From positions 248,001 to 312,000 of the forward strand of contig CAVOLE010000028.1 of NCBI GenBank assembly GCA_963696665.1: a stretch of DNA of 64,000 nucleotides, read 5' to 3'. Made by a program: the position numbers and the translations under genes. Of the stretch, positions 1-8,355 are shown piece after piece. The notes under the pieces are model-generated. The model was not told where the DNA came from. It was given only the letters and a program-made list of their open reading frames with translations, and made no database searches. Every line of letters begins with the position of its first letter. Positions within the stretch are counted from its first letter, which is position 1. Source of the stretch: Roseiarcus sp963696665. Lineage in GTDB: Bacteria; Pseudomonadota; Alphaproteobacteria; Rhizobiales; Beijerinckiaceae.

Positions 1-186
1 GATGGCGCTGCGGCCGTTGTCGAGATTGATCACCCTGACCCGCGTCCCAAACGGAAGAGTTTTGTGGGCTGCAATCAGACCGCTGTAATGTGGATTTTGA
101 TAATATGAGGCTATACCCAATTGGCTTGCGGCCGCTACGTTCGTAAATCCAACAATGGCCGCGCACGCAAACATGATTTTATGCAT
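1..186 (-). CDS. RlpA-like double-psi beta-barrel protein, N-terminal part (runs off the window)
   Basis: The reverse strand encodes 62 residues before the window ends. A short signal-like stretch (residues 4-20, rich in Ala, Ile and Val) is followed by GIASYY, then TLPFGTRVRV and NLDNGRS. These match the start of the RlpA-like double-psi beta-barrel fold, where a GxASYY strand and a LPFGTxVRVxNLxNGRS strand are family hallmarks. RlpA-type proteins are exported or lipid-anchored and act on peptidoglycan, some as lytic transglycosylases. The mature region starts almost at once, so this is probably a small secreted member; no lipobox cysteine stands right before the domain. The start is the ATG at 184-186, preceded by an AGAGG-type ribosome site. 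The catalytic residues lie outside the window, so enzymatic activity cannot be judged. Confidence 0.75.
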   Translation of the reverse strand, partial: MHKIMFACAAIVGFTNVAAASQLGIASYYQNPHYSGLIAAHKTLPFGTRVRVINLDNGRSAI

Positions 187-385
187 CCATTACACCTCTT
201 GTTCTCAACGTTACGAGGCCCCTCTGGAGAGTATGTGAGGCCAAAACAAGGCGATGCTATTTGCCTCTTCACAAATGTTTCACTCAACTTGACAACGGAA
301 CGGGAATATGCAGGGCGGCAAAACCGCTCTAGATTGCCGCCGCTCCGCGAGTTAGGAATCGCGGCTGCGAAGGGAGAAGGTTTGG

Positions 386-1378
386 ATGAAGGTGCTCATT
401 ATAGGCGCGGCGGGCATGATCGGACGCAAATTGACCGCGCGCCTCGTCCGCGACGGAAAGCTCGCCGGCAAAGCCATCACGCACGCGCATCTCGTCGACG
501 TCATCGCGCCGCAGGCGCCAGCCAATGCGCCGTTCCCGGTCGCGCTCGACGCCTTCGACATCGCCGCCTCTTATGTCGCCTCAAAGCTCGTCGCGCCGCG
601 CCCGGACATCATCTTTCTTCTGGCTTCGGTGGTCTCGGGCGAAGCGGAAGCGGATTTCGACAAGGGCTACGCCATCAATGTCGGGGGAACCCACGCGATA
701 TTCGAAGCGATCCGGCGCGAGCAGGCGCTCTCCGGCGGCGCCTATAAGCCGCGCCTCATCTTCACCTCATCGATCGCCGTCTATGGCGCGCCGTTCCCGG
801 AAAAGATCGGCGACGAATTCCTCGCCGCGCCGCTGACCAGCTACGGGACGCAGAAGGCGATCTGCGAACTCCTGCTCGGCGACTATTCGAGGCGCGGCTT
901 CTTCGACGGCATTGGCCTGCGACTGCCGACGATCTGCGTTCGCCCCGGCCTGCCGAACAAGGCCGCTTCCGGGTTCTTTTCCGGCATCATCCGCGAGCCG
1001 CTCGCCGGCAAGGAGGCGATCCTGCCGGTCGGCGACGACGTTCGTCATTGGCACGCCTCGCCTCGCGCCGCGATCGAGTTCCTCCTGCGCGCGGCCGAAC
1101 TCGACCTCTCGCTCCTCGGCGCCCGCCGCTCGCTCAACCTGCCCGGCGTCAGCGTCACGGTCGGCGAGCAGATCGAGGCTTTGCGCGCCATCGCCGGCGA
1201 CAAGACGGTCGCCCTCATCCGCCGTGAGCCCGACGAGACGATCATCAAAATAGTCGCCGGCTGGGCGCGAGATTTCGATCCCGCGCGGGCTAAAAGCCTC
1301 GGATTTCACGCAGACGCCAGTTTTTCAGCCATAATCAAGGCCCATATTGAGGACGAGCTCAATGGGGTGAGGGCGTGA
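386..1378 (+). CDS. denD: D-erythronate dehydrogenase-like NAD-dependent epimerase/dehydratase
   Basis: This 330-residue protein is a complete extended short-chain dehydrogenase. The N-terminus holds the Rossmann glycine motif GAAGMIG at residues 7-13, and the catalytic pair is visible as SYGTQK around residue 152, with a preceding TSS. The overall sequence, including a GxRLPTICVRPGxPNKAASGFFSGIIREPL stretch split across residues 178-208, resembles the DenD family, which oxidises D-erythronate to 2-keto-D-erythronate in tetronate catabolism. No DenA, KdnK-like kinase or isomerase partner lies beside it, so the substrate is inferred from family resemblance only. It ends 7 bases before a histidine kinase gene on the same strand, so the two may be cotranscribed. 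The alternative is another sugar-acid dehydrogenase of the same family. Confidence 0.78.
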   Translation: MKVLIIGAAGMIGRKLTARLVRDGKLAGKAITHAHLVDVIAPQAPANAPFPVALDAFDIAASYVASKLVAPRPDIIFLLASVVSGEAEADFDKGYAINVGGTHAIFEAIRREQALSGGAYKPRLIFTSSIAVYGAPFPEKIGDEFLAAPLTSYGTQKAICELLLGDYSRRGFFDGIGLRLPTICVRPGLPNKAASGFFSGIIREPLAGKEAILPVGDDVRHWHASPRAAIEFLLRAAELDLSLLGARRSLNLPGVSVTVGEQIEALRAIAGDKTVALIRREPDETIIKIVAGWARDFDPARAKSLGFHADASFSAIIKAHIEDELNGVRA

Positions 1379-1385
1379 CTGGACG

Positions 1386-2945
1386 ATGCTAGACCTTCCG
1401 GCCAGAAGCGAAAGCCGCGCAGAGGCGCAGGCGGTCTCCGTCGCGCTCGCAAAGCACGCAAGCGCGCCGGGGTTGGCGATGCCCCTCCAGAGCTTCGGCC
1501 TCGCGGCGCGCGTGCTTGCCGTGACGATCGGGTTCGTCTTCCTGGCGATGGGCCTTTTTTACGTGTCGCGGCTCACCGCGCATCGCGATATGTGGCTGCA
1601 CAACAAGATCAGCGGCGTCGAGACGACCGTGGAGGCGTTCGGGCTCGCCGGCCAAACGCCGCCGCCGCAGGACTTGGCGCAGAAGATCCTTCATAGCGTC
1701 GATGTGAAGTGGCTGGCGGTCGCGACCCCCTCGGGGCGTCGCGAGTTTGTGATCGCCGGCGGGCCGCCGGTGGGCGCAGAGTCGATCACCGCCGACGACA
1801 GTTCCTTTTTCGAGAGCCTGGCGGCCACCTTTCGCACCCTGTTCGCTGAACCCCACAGAGTCGTGAAGCTGAGGGCTCCGGCCCAAGCAGGCGAACCGGC
1901 GATCGAATTCGCCTTTGACGAGAGTTCGCTGATCCGATCGTTGTGGCGCGTGTCGGGCAATTTCCTGGCGATTTCTCTCATGATCGCCGCCGTTGTCAGC
2001 TGCGTCTTGTGGGCGGCCCTCTGGCGCATGGTGCTTGAGCCGGTTCGCCGGCTCACCTCCAACATCATCGCCTTTGGCGAAAGTCCGCAGGACGCCTCGC
2101 GCGTGATCGAGCCTTCCGGGCGGGGCGGCAACGAGATCGGCCGCGCCGAGGCGGCGCTGGCGATCATGCAGCGGTCGCTCGCCCATGAGCTGGCGCAGCG
2201 CAAGCGCCTGGCCGAGCTGGGCATGGCGGTCGCGCGCATCAATCACGACCTGCGCAACATTCTCAGCGCCGCGCAGCTCATTTCGGACCGCTTGGCGACA
2301 ATCCCCGATCCGCTCGCCCAACGGCTTGCGCCGCGCCTGGTCGCGACCCTCGATCGGGCGATCCAGTTCTGTCAGTCGACGCTGACCTATGGCGCAAGCC
2401 GCGAACTTCCTCCTTCGCGCCGCGCCTTCGACCTGAGCAAGCTGGTGCGGGAAGTGGTCGAGTCGGGGAAAGCCGAACACGACGCTGCGATCGACTACAA
2501 CATCGACATCCCGCCGCGGTTCTGCGTTTACGCCGACCCGGACCACGTCCTGCGCGTGCTTGATAATCTGAGCCGCAACGCTTCCCAGGCTTTGATGGCC
2601 AAGGGCGCAACGGAGGGACGTCCGAAAGCCATTCGTTTCGCGGCCATTCGCACCGACGGGCTCGCGCTGATCGAGATCAGCGACACGGGTCCCGGATTTC
2701 CGCCCGACCAGAACGAGCGGATCTTCGAGCCTTTCCACAAGTCGACGAGCGAAGTTGGCGCCGGCCTCGGGCTTGCGATCGCCGCGGACCTGGTGACGCG
2801 AAACGGCGGCGCGATCACGCTCGCCCCGACAAAGGCGGACGACTTCTATTGTGGCGCGCGATTCCTGATCAAGCTGCCGACCGCGGAAGGCGCGTTGCGC
2901 AAGCCCGCGCGCGCCCTCCCCGACGCCCGGCAGCAACTTCCATAA
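1386..2945 (+). CDS. Membrane sensor histidine kinase (orphan)
   Basis: This 519-residue protein has a first membrane segment near residues 42-60, a periplasmic sensor region of about 130 residues, and a second membrane segment near residues 195-220. A HAMP-like linker and a coiled region follow. The phospho-acceptor helix is INHDLRNILSAAQLISD with the histidine at residue 287. The ATPase domain shows LDNLSRNASQAL (N box), DTGPGFP (G1) and GAGLGLAIAADLV (G2). The H box, with NHDLRN instead of the usual SHELRT, is the type found in kinases that may act with a non-adjacent regulator. No response regulator is encoded nearby, so the output is unknown. The gene follows the dehydrogenase by 7 bases. 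The ligand is not predictable from the periplasmic sequence. Confidence 0.85.
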   Translation: MLDLPARSESRAEAQAVSVALAKHASAPGLAMPLQSFGLAARVLAVTIGFVFLAMGLFYVSRLTAHRDMWLHNKISGVETTVEAFGLAGQTPPPQDLAQKILHSVDVKWLAVATPSGRREFVIAGGPPVGAESITADDSSFFESLAATFRTLFAEPHRVVKLRAPAQAGEPAIEFAFDESSLIRSLWRVSGNFLAISLMIAAVVSCVLWAALWRMVLEPVRRLTSNIIAFGESPQDASRVIEPSGRGGNEIGRAEAALAIMQRSLAHELAQRKRLAELGMAVARINHDLRNILSAAQLISDRLATIPDPLAQRLAPRLVATLDRAIQFCQSTLTYGASRELPPSRRAFDLSKLVREVVESGKAEHDAAIDYNIDIPPRFCVYADPDHVLRVLDNLSRNASQALMAKGATEGRPKAIRFAAIRTDGLALIEISDTGPGFPPDQNERIFEPFHKSTSEVGAGLGLAIAADLVTRNGGAITLAPTKADDFYCGARFLIKLPTAEGALRKPARALPDARQQLP

Positions 2946-3085
2946 TCCCGCTCATCGTCGCGAGAATTTCTACCCTCGATTGGGCGAGGGCTCGCGGCCG
3001 CGAGAGGGCGACCGAGATGGACAGAGCCTTCGATCGATCGCTCGAAACCCTGAGGACTTGGGTTCACAAGCTTGCCCAGGGTCGG

Positions 3086-3496
3086 TCAAGACGCCCAAGG
3101 GGAAACCAGTTCACGTCCGGAATCGATGAAATCGGCGACGTTGCGGGTAGCGAGCCGCGCGCCGCGCGTCTGGGCGATCGCCGCAATCATCGCGTCCGGG
3201 ATAGACATTGGCCGTCCCGCCCGCATTCGCCTGCTCATGAGAACCCCATACGCCAGGGCAGCCGCCTCGTTGAAGCTAAAGATGCGGTCGGCGTAACGGC
3301 GTCGAAGGTCATGGAAATCGCTCGCCAGACGCCGACTCCGCGGCTCGTGCCGGACCTTCTCAATGCGAATGCGATCTCCCGATAACGATTGTCGATAGCG
3401 CAAGCTCCGCGTCGTGACGTTCGAGCCAATCGATCGCGCCCGGATCGGGCGCTTCCGCATAAGCTCGGAAACCACATTTGTGTCCATGAAGATCAC
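3086..3496 (-). pseudogene. vapC: VapC-like PIN-domain toxin, frame-shifted
   Basis: A PIN-domain ribonuclease toxin is recognisable in three frames. It begins MDTNVVSELMR (first acidic residue present) and ends SIPDAMIAAIAQTRGARLATRNVADF (two later acidic residues present). Between them, one base is missing after the codon for R14, so the expected APDPGAIDWLERHDAELALS segment is read in another frame. A second base is missing at ATCGGGAGATCG, so the conserved EIAFALRR helix, carrying the second metal-binding glutamate, lies in a third frame. A third shift restores the original frame. The net loss is three bases in about 100 bp. The 136-residue product that remains readable would lack the central glutamate and is expected to be inactive. 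The GTG start overlaps the antitoxin stop as GTGA. Sequencing error is an alternative because one deletion falls in a G run. Confidence 0.8.
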
Positions 3497-3740
3497 AGAT
3501 CGACGCCGGAATGCGGTTCGCGATGCTCGGCGAGAAGAGCATCGAGGTCGACATCTTCCTCTCGACCGCGGATCAAGCGCCGATAGAATTCCGCGGCGTT
3601 TTCCTGGTGGGTGTCGTCCGACCGATAAGCCTCAAGCGCCCGTTCGACGATCTCCGCTACGGTTCTCCCCTCGCGACGCGCGAGCTCATGCGCGAGATCG
3701 CGCGCTCGGGCGCTGCGAACGGAAGCTGCGGTTCAGCCAC
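3493..3740 (-). pseudogene. vapB: VapB-like antitoxin, frame-shifted
   Basis: Reading from the GTG at 3738-3740, which has a strong GGAGGAG ribosome site seven bases upstream, gives MAEPQL. One base is then missing and the rest is in another frame: VRSARARDLAHELARREG, TVAEIVERALEAY and a 40-residue acidic tail ending EHREPHSGVDL. This is the ribbon-helix-helix-type N-terminus and toxin-binding tail of VapB/FitA-like antitoxins. With one base restored the gene would be 82 residues long and end four bases into the toxin gene, the usual translational coupling. As given, translation stops after 27 residues. Together with the broken toxin this pair looks dead, unless the indels are sequencing errors. 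Confidence 0.75.
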
Positions 3741-3946
3741 GTAGGAACTCCTCCACTTGCGTGTAAGATAGAATTCGAAGCTTCCTGCCATCAAGCCATC
3801 CGGGCCAGACGACGCCACGGCAGCGCGCCACGCTTTCAAGCCGTGTGGCTCTCGACTTTGAAGCCGCCCAGCACTCGGCTAAGACTGCCCCCGCGGAACG
3901 GCCGCGACGAGCGCCGGCCCGTCAACGTTCGCGTGGGGAAGTGTGC

Positions 3947-4735
3947 ATGTCGGTCATGACGCCAGCAGCGCGAACGCAGACGATCGCTTTCCTGTCTTCC
4001 GGCGCGAAGGAAGCCAACGAGGCGCTCGAGAGGCTCACGGCTCTCTATGGCAACAGCCCGCTCGACGAGGCCGACGTCATCGTGGCGCTCGGCGGCGACG
4101 GCCTCATGCTGCAGACCCTGCACATGACCATGAAAGCGCCGAAGCCGATCTATGGCATGAACCGGGGATCGGTCGGCTTCCTCATGAACGACTATTCCGA
4201 GCAAGGCCTGCCCGAACGGCTTCGGGTCGCAGAGCCCTCGATCATTCACCCCCTCATCATGCGCGCGCGCGACATCAACGGCGCGGAGACGACAGCGCGG
4301 GCGATCAACGAGGTGTCGCTATTGCGCCAGACCTATCAGGCGGCGAAATTGCGCATCGAGATAGACGGCATCGTCCAGCTCGAGGAACTGATCGCCGACG
4401 GCATCCTGGTTTCGACGCCGGCCGGCTCGACCGCCTACAACCTTTCCGCCAACGGGCCGATCCTGCCGCTCGGCGTGCCGCTGATGGCGCTGACGCCGCT
4501 CTCGCCGTTCCGTCCGCGCCGGTGGCGCGGGGCGCTGCTCAGGGATTCGCAGCGGGTCACCATCGAGATCATGGAAGCCGACAAGCGCCCGGTCGCCGCC
4601 GCCGCCGACCATTTCGAAATCCGGCGCGTCGTCAAGGTCGACGTGGCGATGGACAAGGCGACGTCCCTCATCCTCTTGCATGATCCCGGCCATTCGCTCG
4701 ACGAGCGGATCCTGCGCGAACAATTCCGCTACTAG
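3947..4735 (+). CDS. nadK: NAD kinase
   Basis: This cytoplasmic enzyme phosphorylates NAD to NADP. The sequence shows the hallmark GGDG motif in VIVALGGDGLMLQTLH, then NRGSVGFLMN, NEVSLLR and STPAGSTAYN, which form the substrate and nucleotide pockets of the NAD kinase fold. From the ATG at 3947 the protein has 262 residues, the usual length for alphaproteobacterial NadK. A longer frame opens upstream at 3845, but its first 34 residues are Arg/Ala-rich and unlike the family, so the start MSVMTPAARTQ was chosen. The NUDIX gene starts 9 bases after the stop and is probably cotranscribed, which would link two nucleotide-cofactor enzymes. Confidence 0.95.
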   Translation: MSVMTPAARTQTIAFLSSGAKEANEALERLTALYGNSPLDEADVIVALGGDGLMLQTLHMTMKAPKPIYGMNRGSVGFLMNDYSEQGLPERLRVAEPSIIHPLIMRARDINGAETTARAINEVSLLRQTYQAAKLRIEIDGIVQLEELIADGILVSTPAGSTAYNLSANGPILPLGVPLMALTPLSPFRPRRWRGALLRDSQRVTIEIMEADKRPVAAAADHFEIRRVVKVDVAMDKATSLILLHDPGHSLDERILREQFRY

Positions 4736-4744
4736 GCGCGCGCA

Positions 4745-5320
4745 ATGGCCAAATCCGCTCGCGTGATCCGCGACACTCTTCTCGCCACGGGCCGGTTCGA
4801 TCTGACCCGCACCGAAATCGAGGTCATCGAGGACGACGGCTCGAGGCGCACGCTCAAGCACGACGTCTATCGCCACGGCAAAGCGGCGGCGGTGCTGCTC
4901 TATGACGCCAAGCGCCGGGTCGTCGCGCTGGTCAAGCAATTTCGCGCCGGCGCCTATCTCAGCGACGGAGCGCTTGCGACCATCGAGGCCTGCGCGGGCA
5001 TGCTGGACGGCGACAAGCCCGAAATCTGCGCGATCCGCGAGGCGCTCGAGGAGACGGGCATCGCCATCAGGGAGCCTACCTACGCCTTCGACGCCTATAT
5101 GAGCCCGGGCGGCATGACCGAGAGGATCGCCTGCTTCGTCGCTCCTTACGGCGAGGCGGACCGCACCGGAAAGGGCGGCGGCGTCGATGAGGTCGAGCAT
5201 ATCGAGGTCCTTGAGATCCCGTTCGGCGAGGCCTTCGCAATGATCGAGGGCGGCGCGATCGCCGACGCCAAGACGATCGCGCTCATTTACTACGCGAGGG
5301 CCAAGGGTCTCATGGATTGA
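4745..5320 (+). CDS. NUDIX hydrolase, ADP-ribose pyrophosphatase type
   Basis: This 191-residue protein has a complete Nudix box, starting at GMLDGDKPE and continuing AIREALEETGIAI, which fits the G-x5-E-x7-REUxEExGU pattern. The first strand, TRTEIEVIEDDGSRRTLKHDVY, and the preceding QFRAGAYL resemble ADP-ribose and nucleoside-diphosphate-sugar pyrophosphatases (NudF/TrgB/GDP-mannose pyrophosphatase group). These cleave a nucleoside diphosphate linked to another moiety using magnesium bound by the box glutamates. It sits 9 bases behind nadK and is likely in one transcript, which favours a role in recycling nucleotide derivatives. The exact substrate cannot be told from sequence alone. Confidence 0.88.
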   Translation: MAKSARVIRDTLLATGRFDLTRTEIEVIEDDGSRRTLKHDVYRHGKAAAVLLYDAKRRVVALVKQFRAGAYLSDGALATIEACAGMLDGDKPEICAIREALEETGIAIREPTYAFDAYMSPGGMTERIACFVAPYGEADRTGKGGGVDEVEHIEVLEIPFGEAFAMIEGGAIADAKTIALIYYARAKGLMD

Positions 5321-5365
5321 CGCTTGCAGCGGCGGTCGCTTGTAGCCGCGGTCGCTGAGCGCGGC

Positions 5366-5388
5366 TGACGCGGTCGGCGACCGCGTCA
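5366..5388 (+). terminator. Perfect 10-bp hairpin downstream of the nadK/NUDIX pair
   Basis: TGACGCGGTC at 5366-5375 pairs exactly with GACCGCGTCA at 5379-5388 around a GGC loop. It lies 46 bases after the NUDIX stop. No T-run follows, so it may act as a factor-dependent terminator or 3'-end stabiliser rather than a classical intrinsic terminator. Just upstream the sequence GCGGTCGCT is repeated twice. Confidence 0.45.
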
Positions 5389-5500
5389 CCAAAGCGCGCG
5401 CTCCCCCGCGATGATGATTCCATCGGAAGGCGCCATGCTCTAGTCTCCCCTGCTCCGTTCAACAGCACGCCGCCCGCTAGAAAGAATCTCGGAACATCCC

Positions 5501-6781
5501 ATGGCCCGTAGAGCAGGAAGCGCCGATCTGCCGCTGCATGGCGGACGGGTGCCCTTGTGGCTCGCGGGCCGCATGACGCGGCTGGGCGCCGTCATCGCCG
5601 AGGCGATCGTCTGCCATTATGGCCGCGACGAGCTCTTGCGCCGCCTCGCTCATCCGTTCTGGTTCCAGTCGTTCGGCGCGGTCATGGGCATGGACTGGCA
5701 CTCGTCAGGCATCACCACGAGCGTCATCGGCGCGCTGAAGCGCGGGCTCGAGCCCCTCGCGGGCGAACTCGGGATCCATGTCTGCGGCGGCCGCGGCAAG
5801 CAGTCGCGAAAGACGCCGGCGGAACTCGCCGCGATCGGCGAGCGGGTCGGGATCGACGTCGCCGCGCTCGCCAATGTCAGCCGGCTCGTGGCGAAGGTCG
5901 ACAGCGCCGCCGTCCAGGACGGGTTCGACCTCTATCTGCACGGGTTCATCGTCACCGACGAGGGCAACTGGACAATCGTCCAGCAGGGCATGAACGATGC
6001 GAGCCGCACGGCTCGCCGCTACCACTGGCTGTCCGAAGGCCTGCAAAGCTTCGTCGAGGAGCCGCACAATGCGATCGATGGCGCGCATCAGGGCGAAATC
6101 GTCAACCTGACGGATCGCCGCGCCGAGGCTTCCCGTGGCGCCCAGCTCGACCTCTTGTCCTCCCTCGGCCCGGATGGCCTCACGCGCGAACTCGCCGCCA
6201 TCGAGGCAAAACCCCGGAAGCCCCTGCCCGACCCCATTCAGCTTTCGCTGCCCCATCTCGTCATGCCCGCTCACCATGACGTGCGCGCGAGCGACGTGCT
6301 CGCGCAGCGCCTCCACGCGACGTTCAGAGCGGCGGCCGATCGTGGACCGGCCGACTTCGCCGAACTGCTTCTCGTTCCCGGCGTCGGCGCCCGCACCGTG
6401 CGGGCGCTCGCGATGGTCGCCGAAGTGGTGCACGGCGCGCCCTATCGCTTCACCGACCCGGCCCGCTTCTCCTTCGCCCACGGCGGCAAGGACCGCCACC
6501 CATTCCCGGCGCCGCTAAAAGTCTATGACGAGACGATCTCGGTCATGAAGGCGGCGATCGAGAGGGCGAAGCTCGGCCAGGACGATCGCCTCGCCGCGCT
6601 CAAGCGCCTCGACGACGAGGCCCGCCGGGTCGAAAGACGCGCCGCCGGTCCGCCGGTTGAGGACGTAATCGCCGAAGAGCGCCGCCTCTCGCATTCCTAC
6701 GGCGGCCGCAGCGTCTTCGGCTGGGAGCCGCCGCCGGAGGCGCTTCCGCTGGAGGCGAAATCGGCGTTCAATCGTAGATAA
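5501..6781 (+). CDS. DUF763 family protein (full length)
   Basis: This 426-residue protein matches the DUF763 family from its start (RRAGSADLPLHGGRVPLWL) through the conserved FQSFGAVMGMDWHSSGITTSV and a helix-hairpin-helix-like GVGARTVRALAMVAEV at about residues 290-305. Family members are found in archaea and scattered bacteria; their function is not established, although the hairpin-helix motif suggests nucleic-acid contact. The C-terminal half contains APYRFTDPARFSFAHGGKDRHPFP and a charged helical region ending SYGGRSVFGWEPP. Start: ATG at 5501, 113 bases after the upstream hairpin. The 3' half of this gene and about 80 bases beyond are repeated at 8857-9480. Confidence 0.85.
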   Translation: MARRAGSADLPLHGGRVPLWLAGRMTRLGAVIAEAIVCHYGRDELLRRLAHPFWFQSFGAVMGMDWHSSGITTSVIGALKRGLEPLAGELGIHVCGGRGKQSRKTPAELAAIGERVGIDVAALANVSRLVAKVDSAAVQDGFDLYLHGFIVTDEGNWTIVQQGMNDASRTARRYHWLSEGLQSFVEEPHNAIDGAHQGEIVNLTDRRAEASRGAQLDLLSSLGPDGLTRELAAIEAKPRKPLPDPIQLSLPHLVMPAHHDVRASDVLAQRLHATFRAAADRGPADFAELLLVPGVGARTVRALAMVAEVVHGAPYRFTDPARFSFAHGGKDRHPFPAPLKVYDETISVMKAAIERAKLGQDDRLAALKRLDDEARRVERRAAGPPVEDVIAEERRLSHSYGGRSVFGWEPPPEALPLEAKSAFNRR

Positions 6782-6861
6782 ATCCGACAGAATTACACGA
6801 TTTTCGGCGCACGAAAGTGTGCAACCTTTTCTACGGCGCGGCGAAGCCGGTCAAAGCGATC
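6236..6861 (+). repeat. Direct repeat, left copy (3' half of DUF763 gene plus flank)
   Basis: Bases 6236-6861 match 8857-9480 in the same orientation. The match starts at an ATTCAG shared by both and runs through the gene's 3' half, its stop codon and an ATCCGACAGAATT segment, ending near CGAAGCCGGT(C/G)AAAGCG. By eye the copies are highly similar, with scattered substitutions. The two copies bracket the luciferase-like monooxygenase and flavin reductase genes. Confidence 0.85.
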
Positions 6862-6924
6862 GCCTTTCAACTGTTCAAGCAAAGCCTGCGCCTCACCAAT
6901 CACTCCTCTCGCGCCGGTCCCGTC

Positions 6925-8100
6925 CTAGCCCGCTCGCCTCGCCTTGTCCTTGACGTAAGCTTCCGTCGCGACCTCAACCGCCTTCTGCTGCTGCGCGGCG
7001 AGATCGGAGCGCGCGGCGCGCGCGCGGGCGGCGGCGTCCAGTGTCTGCTGCGCGTGGCCCTGGAAATGCGGCATCACGTGGCGGGCGATCAATTCGTAGC
7101 TGCGTTGCGTGGCGCGCGGATCGGCCCAGTTGTGCGCCAGCATCAAATAGGCGCCGAAGCCGCCGTTCGACTGCGTCATCAGCCGATCAATCTGCGCGGT
7201 GACCATGTCTGGCGTGCCGATCGCGCCGAAACCGGAATCGTTAATGAACGAGATCATCTCTTTGACGTTGTTTCCAGGAACAGCCATCTGCGGGAAGGCG
7301 GCCACAGCCTGGAAATATTGGAACCAATGTTCGATGCCATATTCAACGTCGCGGTAGGCCTGCTCGATCGTTTCCGCCGCGTGACACAGGCCAACGAGAC
7401 GCCATTTTGATCGGTCGACATGCGTGTTGTGGACCTTCGCCTGGTCCTCCATCACTTCCCAATGAAGAGCCAGCGCATCGAAACCGGCCGCCGTGGTCGC
7501 CCCGACGGAGAGCAGACCAATACCGTGGCGCGCGGCGAGCCGAGGACCCGTGGGCGAGGCGACCGCCGCGACCGCCACGTCGAACAGCGGATTCGAATAG
7601 GGGCGTAGGTGCAGGCGCGCGTCGACCAGCTCCCAGCGTTCGTTCTTGAAATTGACCGGCTCGTCGCCCCTGAGTAGTCGTATGATCACGCCGAGGCTGT
7701 CTTCGAGCAGCCTCCTTGTATCGGCCTGTTTGACGCCGATCATCGCCCCATCGGTCGGCAGCGAGCCCGGTCCGACGCCAAGCATGATGCGCCCACGCGT
7801 GAGATGGTCGAGCAGGACTATGCGCTCGGCCACCCAAAGCGGATTGTGATAAGAGAGGCTGACGACGCCTGAGCCAAGCTTAATATGGCGCGTCCGTTCA
7901 GCGGCCACGGCCATGAAGATTTCCGGCGAAGCGCTGATCTCCGTTCCCGCCGAATGATGCTCCCCGCACCACGCCTCGTCATAGCCGCAGCGATCCAGCC
8001 ATTGAATGAGCTCGAGGTCGCTCTGCAGCGCGAGCGTCGGATTGATGCCTGGCTTGTGGAACGGCGCCAGAAAGACGCCAAAACGAAGCCGATGCGCCAT
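6925..8100 (-). CDS. LLM-class flavin-dependent monooxygenase
   Basis: This 391-residue protein belongs to the bacterial-luciferase-like superfamily, whose members use reduced FMN and oxygen to oxidise organic substrates. Visible features are RFGVFLAPFH at the N-terminus, YDEAWCGEHHSAG, the LGSGVVSLSYHNPLWVAERIVLLDHLTRGR block and LGVGPGSLPTDG, all typical of LLM oxidoreductases near the luciferase alpha-like group. The start is the ATG at 8098-8100, with GGGAGG eight bases upstream; an ATG seven codons earlier lacks such a site. It is divergent from a flavin reductase gene 255 bases away, which would supply reduced flavin, so the two probably form a two-component monooxygenase. The pair lies inside the DUF763 direct repeat. 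The substrate is unknown. Confidence 0.88.
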   Translation of the reverse strand: MAHRLRFGVFLAPFHKPGINPTLALQSDLELIQWLDRCGYDEAWCGEHHSAGTEISASPEIFMAVAAERTRHIKLGSGVVSLSYHNPLWVAERIVLLDHLTRGRIMLGVGPGSLPTDGAMIGVKQADTRRLLEDSLGVIIRLLRGDEPVNFKNERWELVDARLHLRPYSNPLFDVAVAAVASPTGPRLAARHGIGLLSVGATTAAGFDALALHWEVMEDQAKVHNTHVDRSKWRLVGLCHAAETIEQAYRDVEYGIEHWFQYFQAVAAFPQMAVPGNNVKEMISFINDSGFGAIGTPDMVTAQIDRLMTQSNGGFGAYLMLAHNWADPRATQRSYELIARHVMPHFQGHAQQTLDAAARARAARSDLAAQQQKAVEVATEAYVKDKARRAG

Positions 8101-8355
8101 GCGTATTCCTCCCGTCGCCACGTTAGGGACGATCGTTTTTCAAGTGAAATACTGACCCAACCCGCGAGCGTCTGCAAGCGCAGACGCCCTTTCCTTGGGA
8201 GCCGAGGGGAAGTTCGTCCTTCATAAGCTGCGACGCCGAGCGGATGGCGGAAGCCATTTGTTTGCGCCGGCGTGGGCAGACCGGTACAAGGCGCACCGGC
8301 CGATCATTCTGACGCTCCCGCTAGTTGACGATGACCCTGTAGTGACGCTGAAGCG

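Noticed and set aside
1389..2936. Long reverse-strand open frame opposite the histidine kinase
   Set aside because: It is a high-GC shadow of a well-supported kinase gene and has no recognisable motif.
3086..3740. A working toxin-antitoxin system
   Set aside because: Both frames are broken and the central toxin glutamate is lost in the readable product.
4319..5392. Long reverse-strand frame over nadK and the NUDIX gene
   Set aside because: Both forward genes have clear motifs; the reverse frame has atypical composition and no motif.
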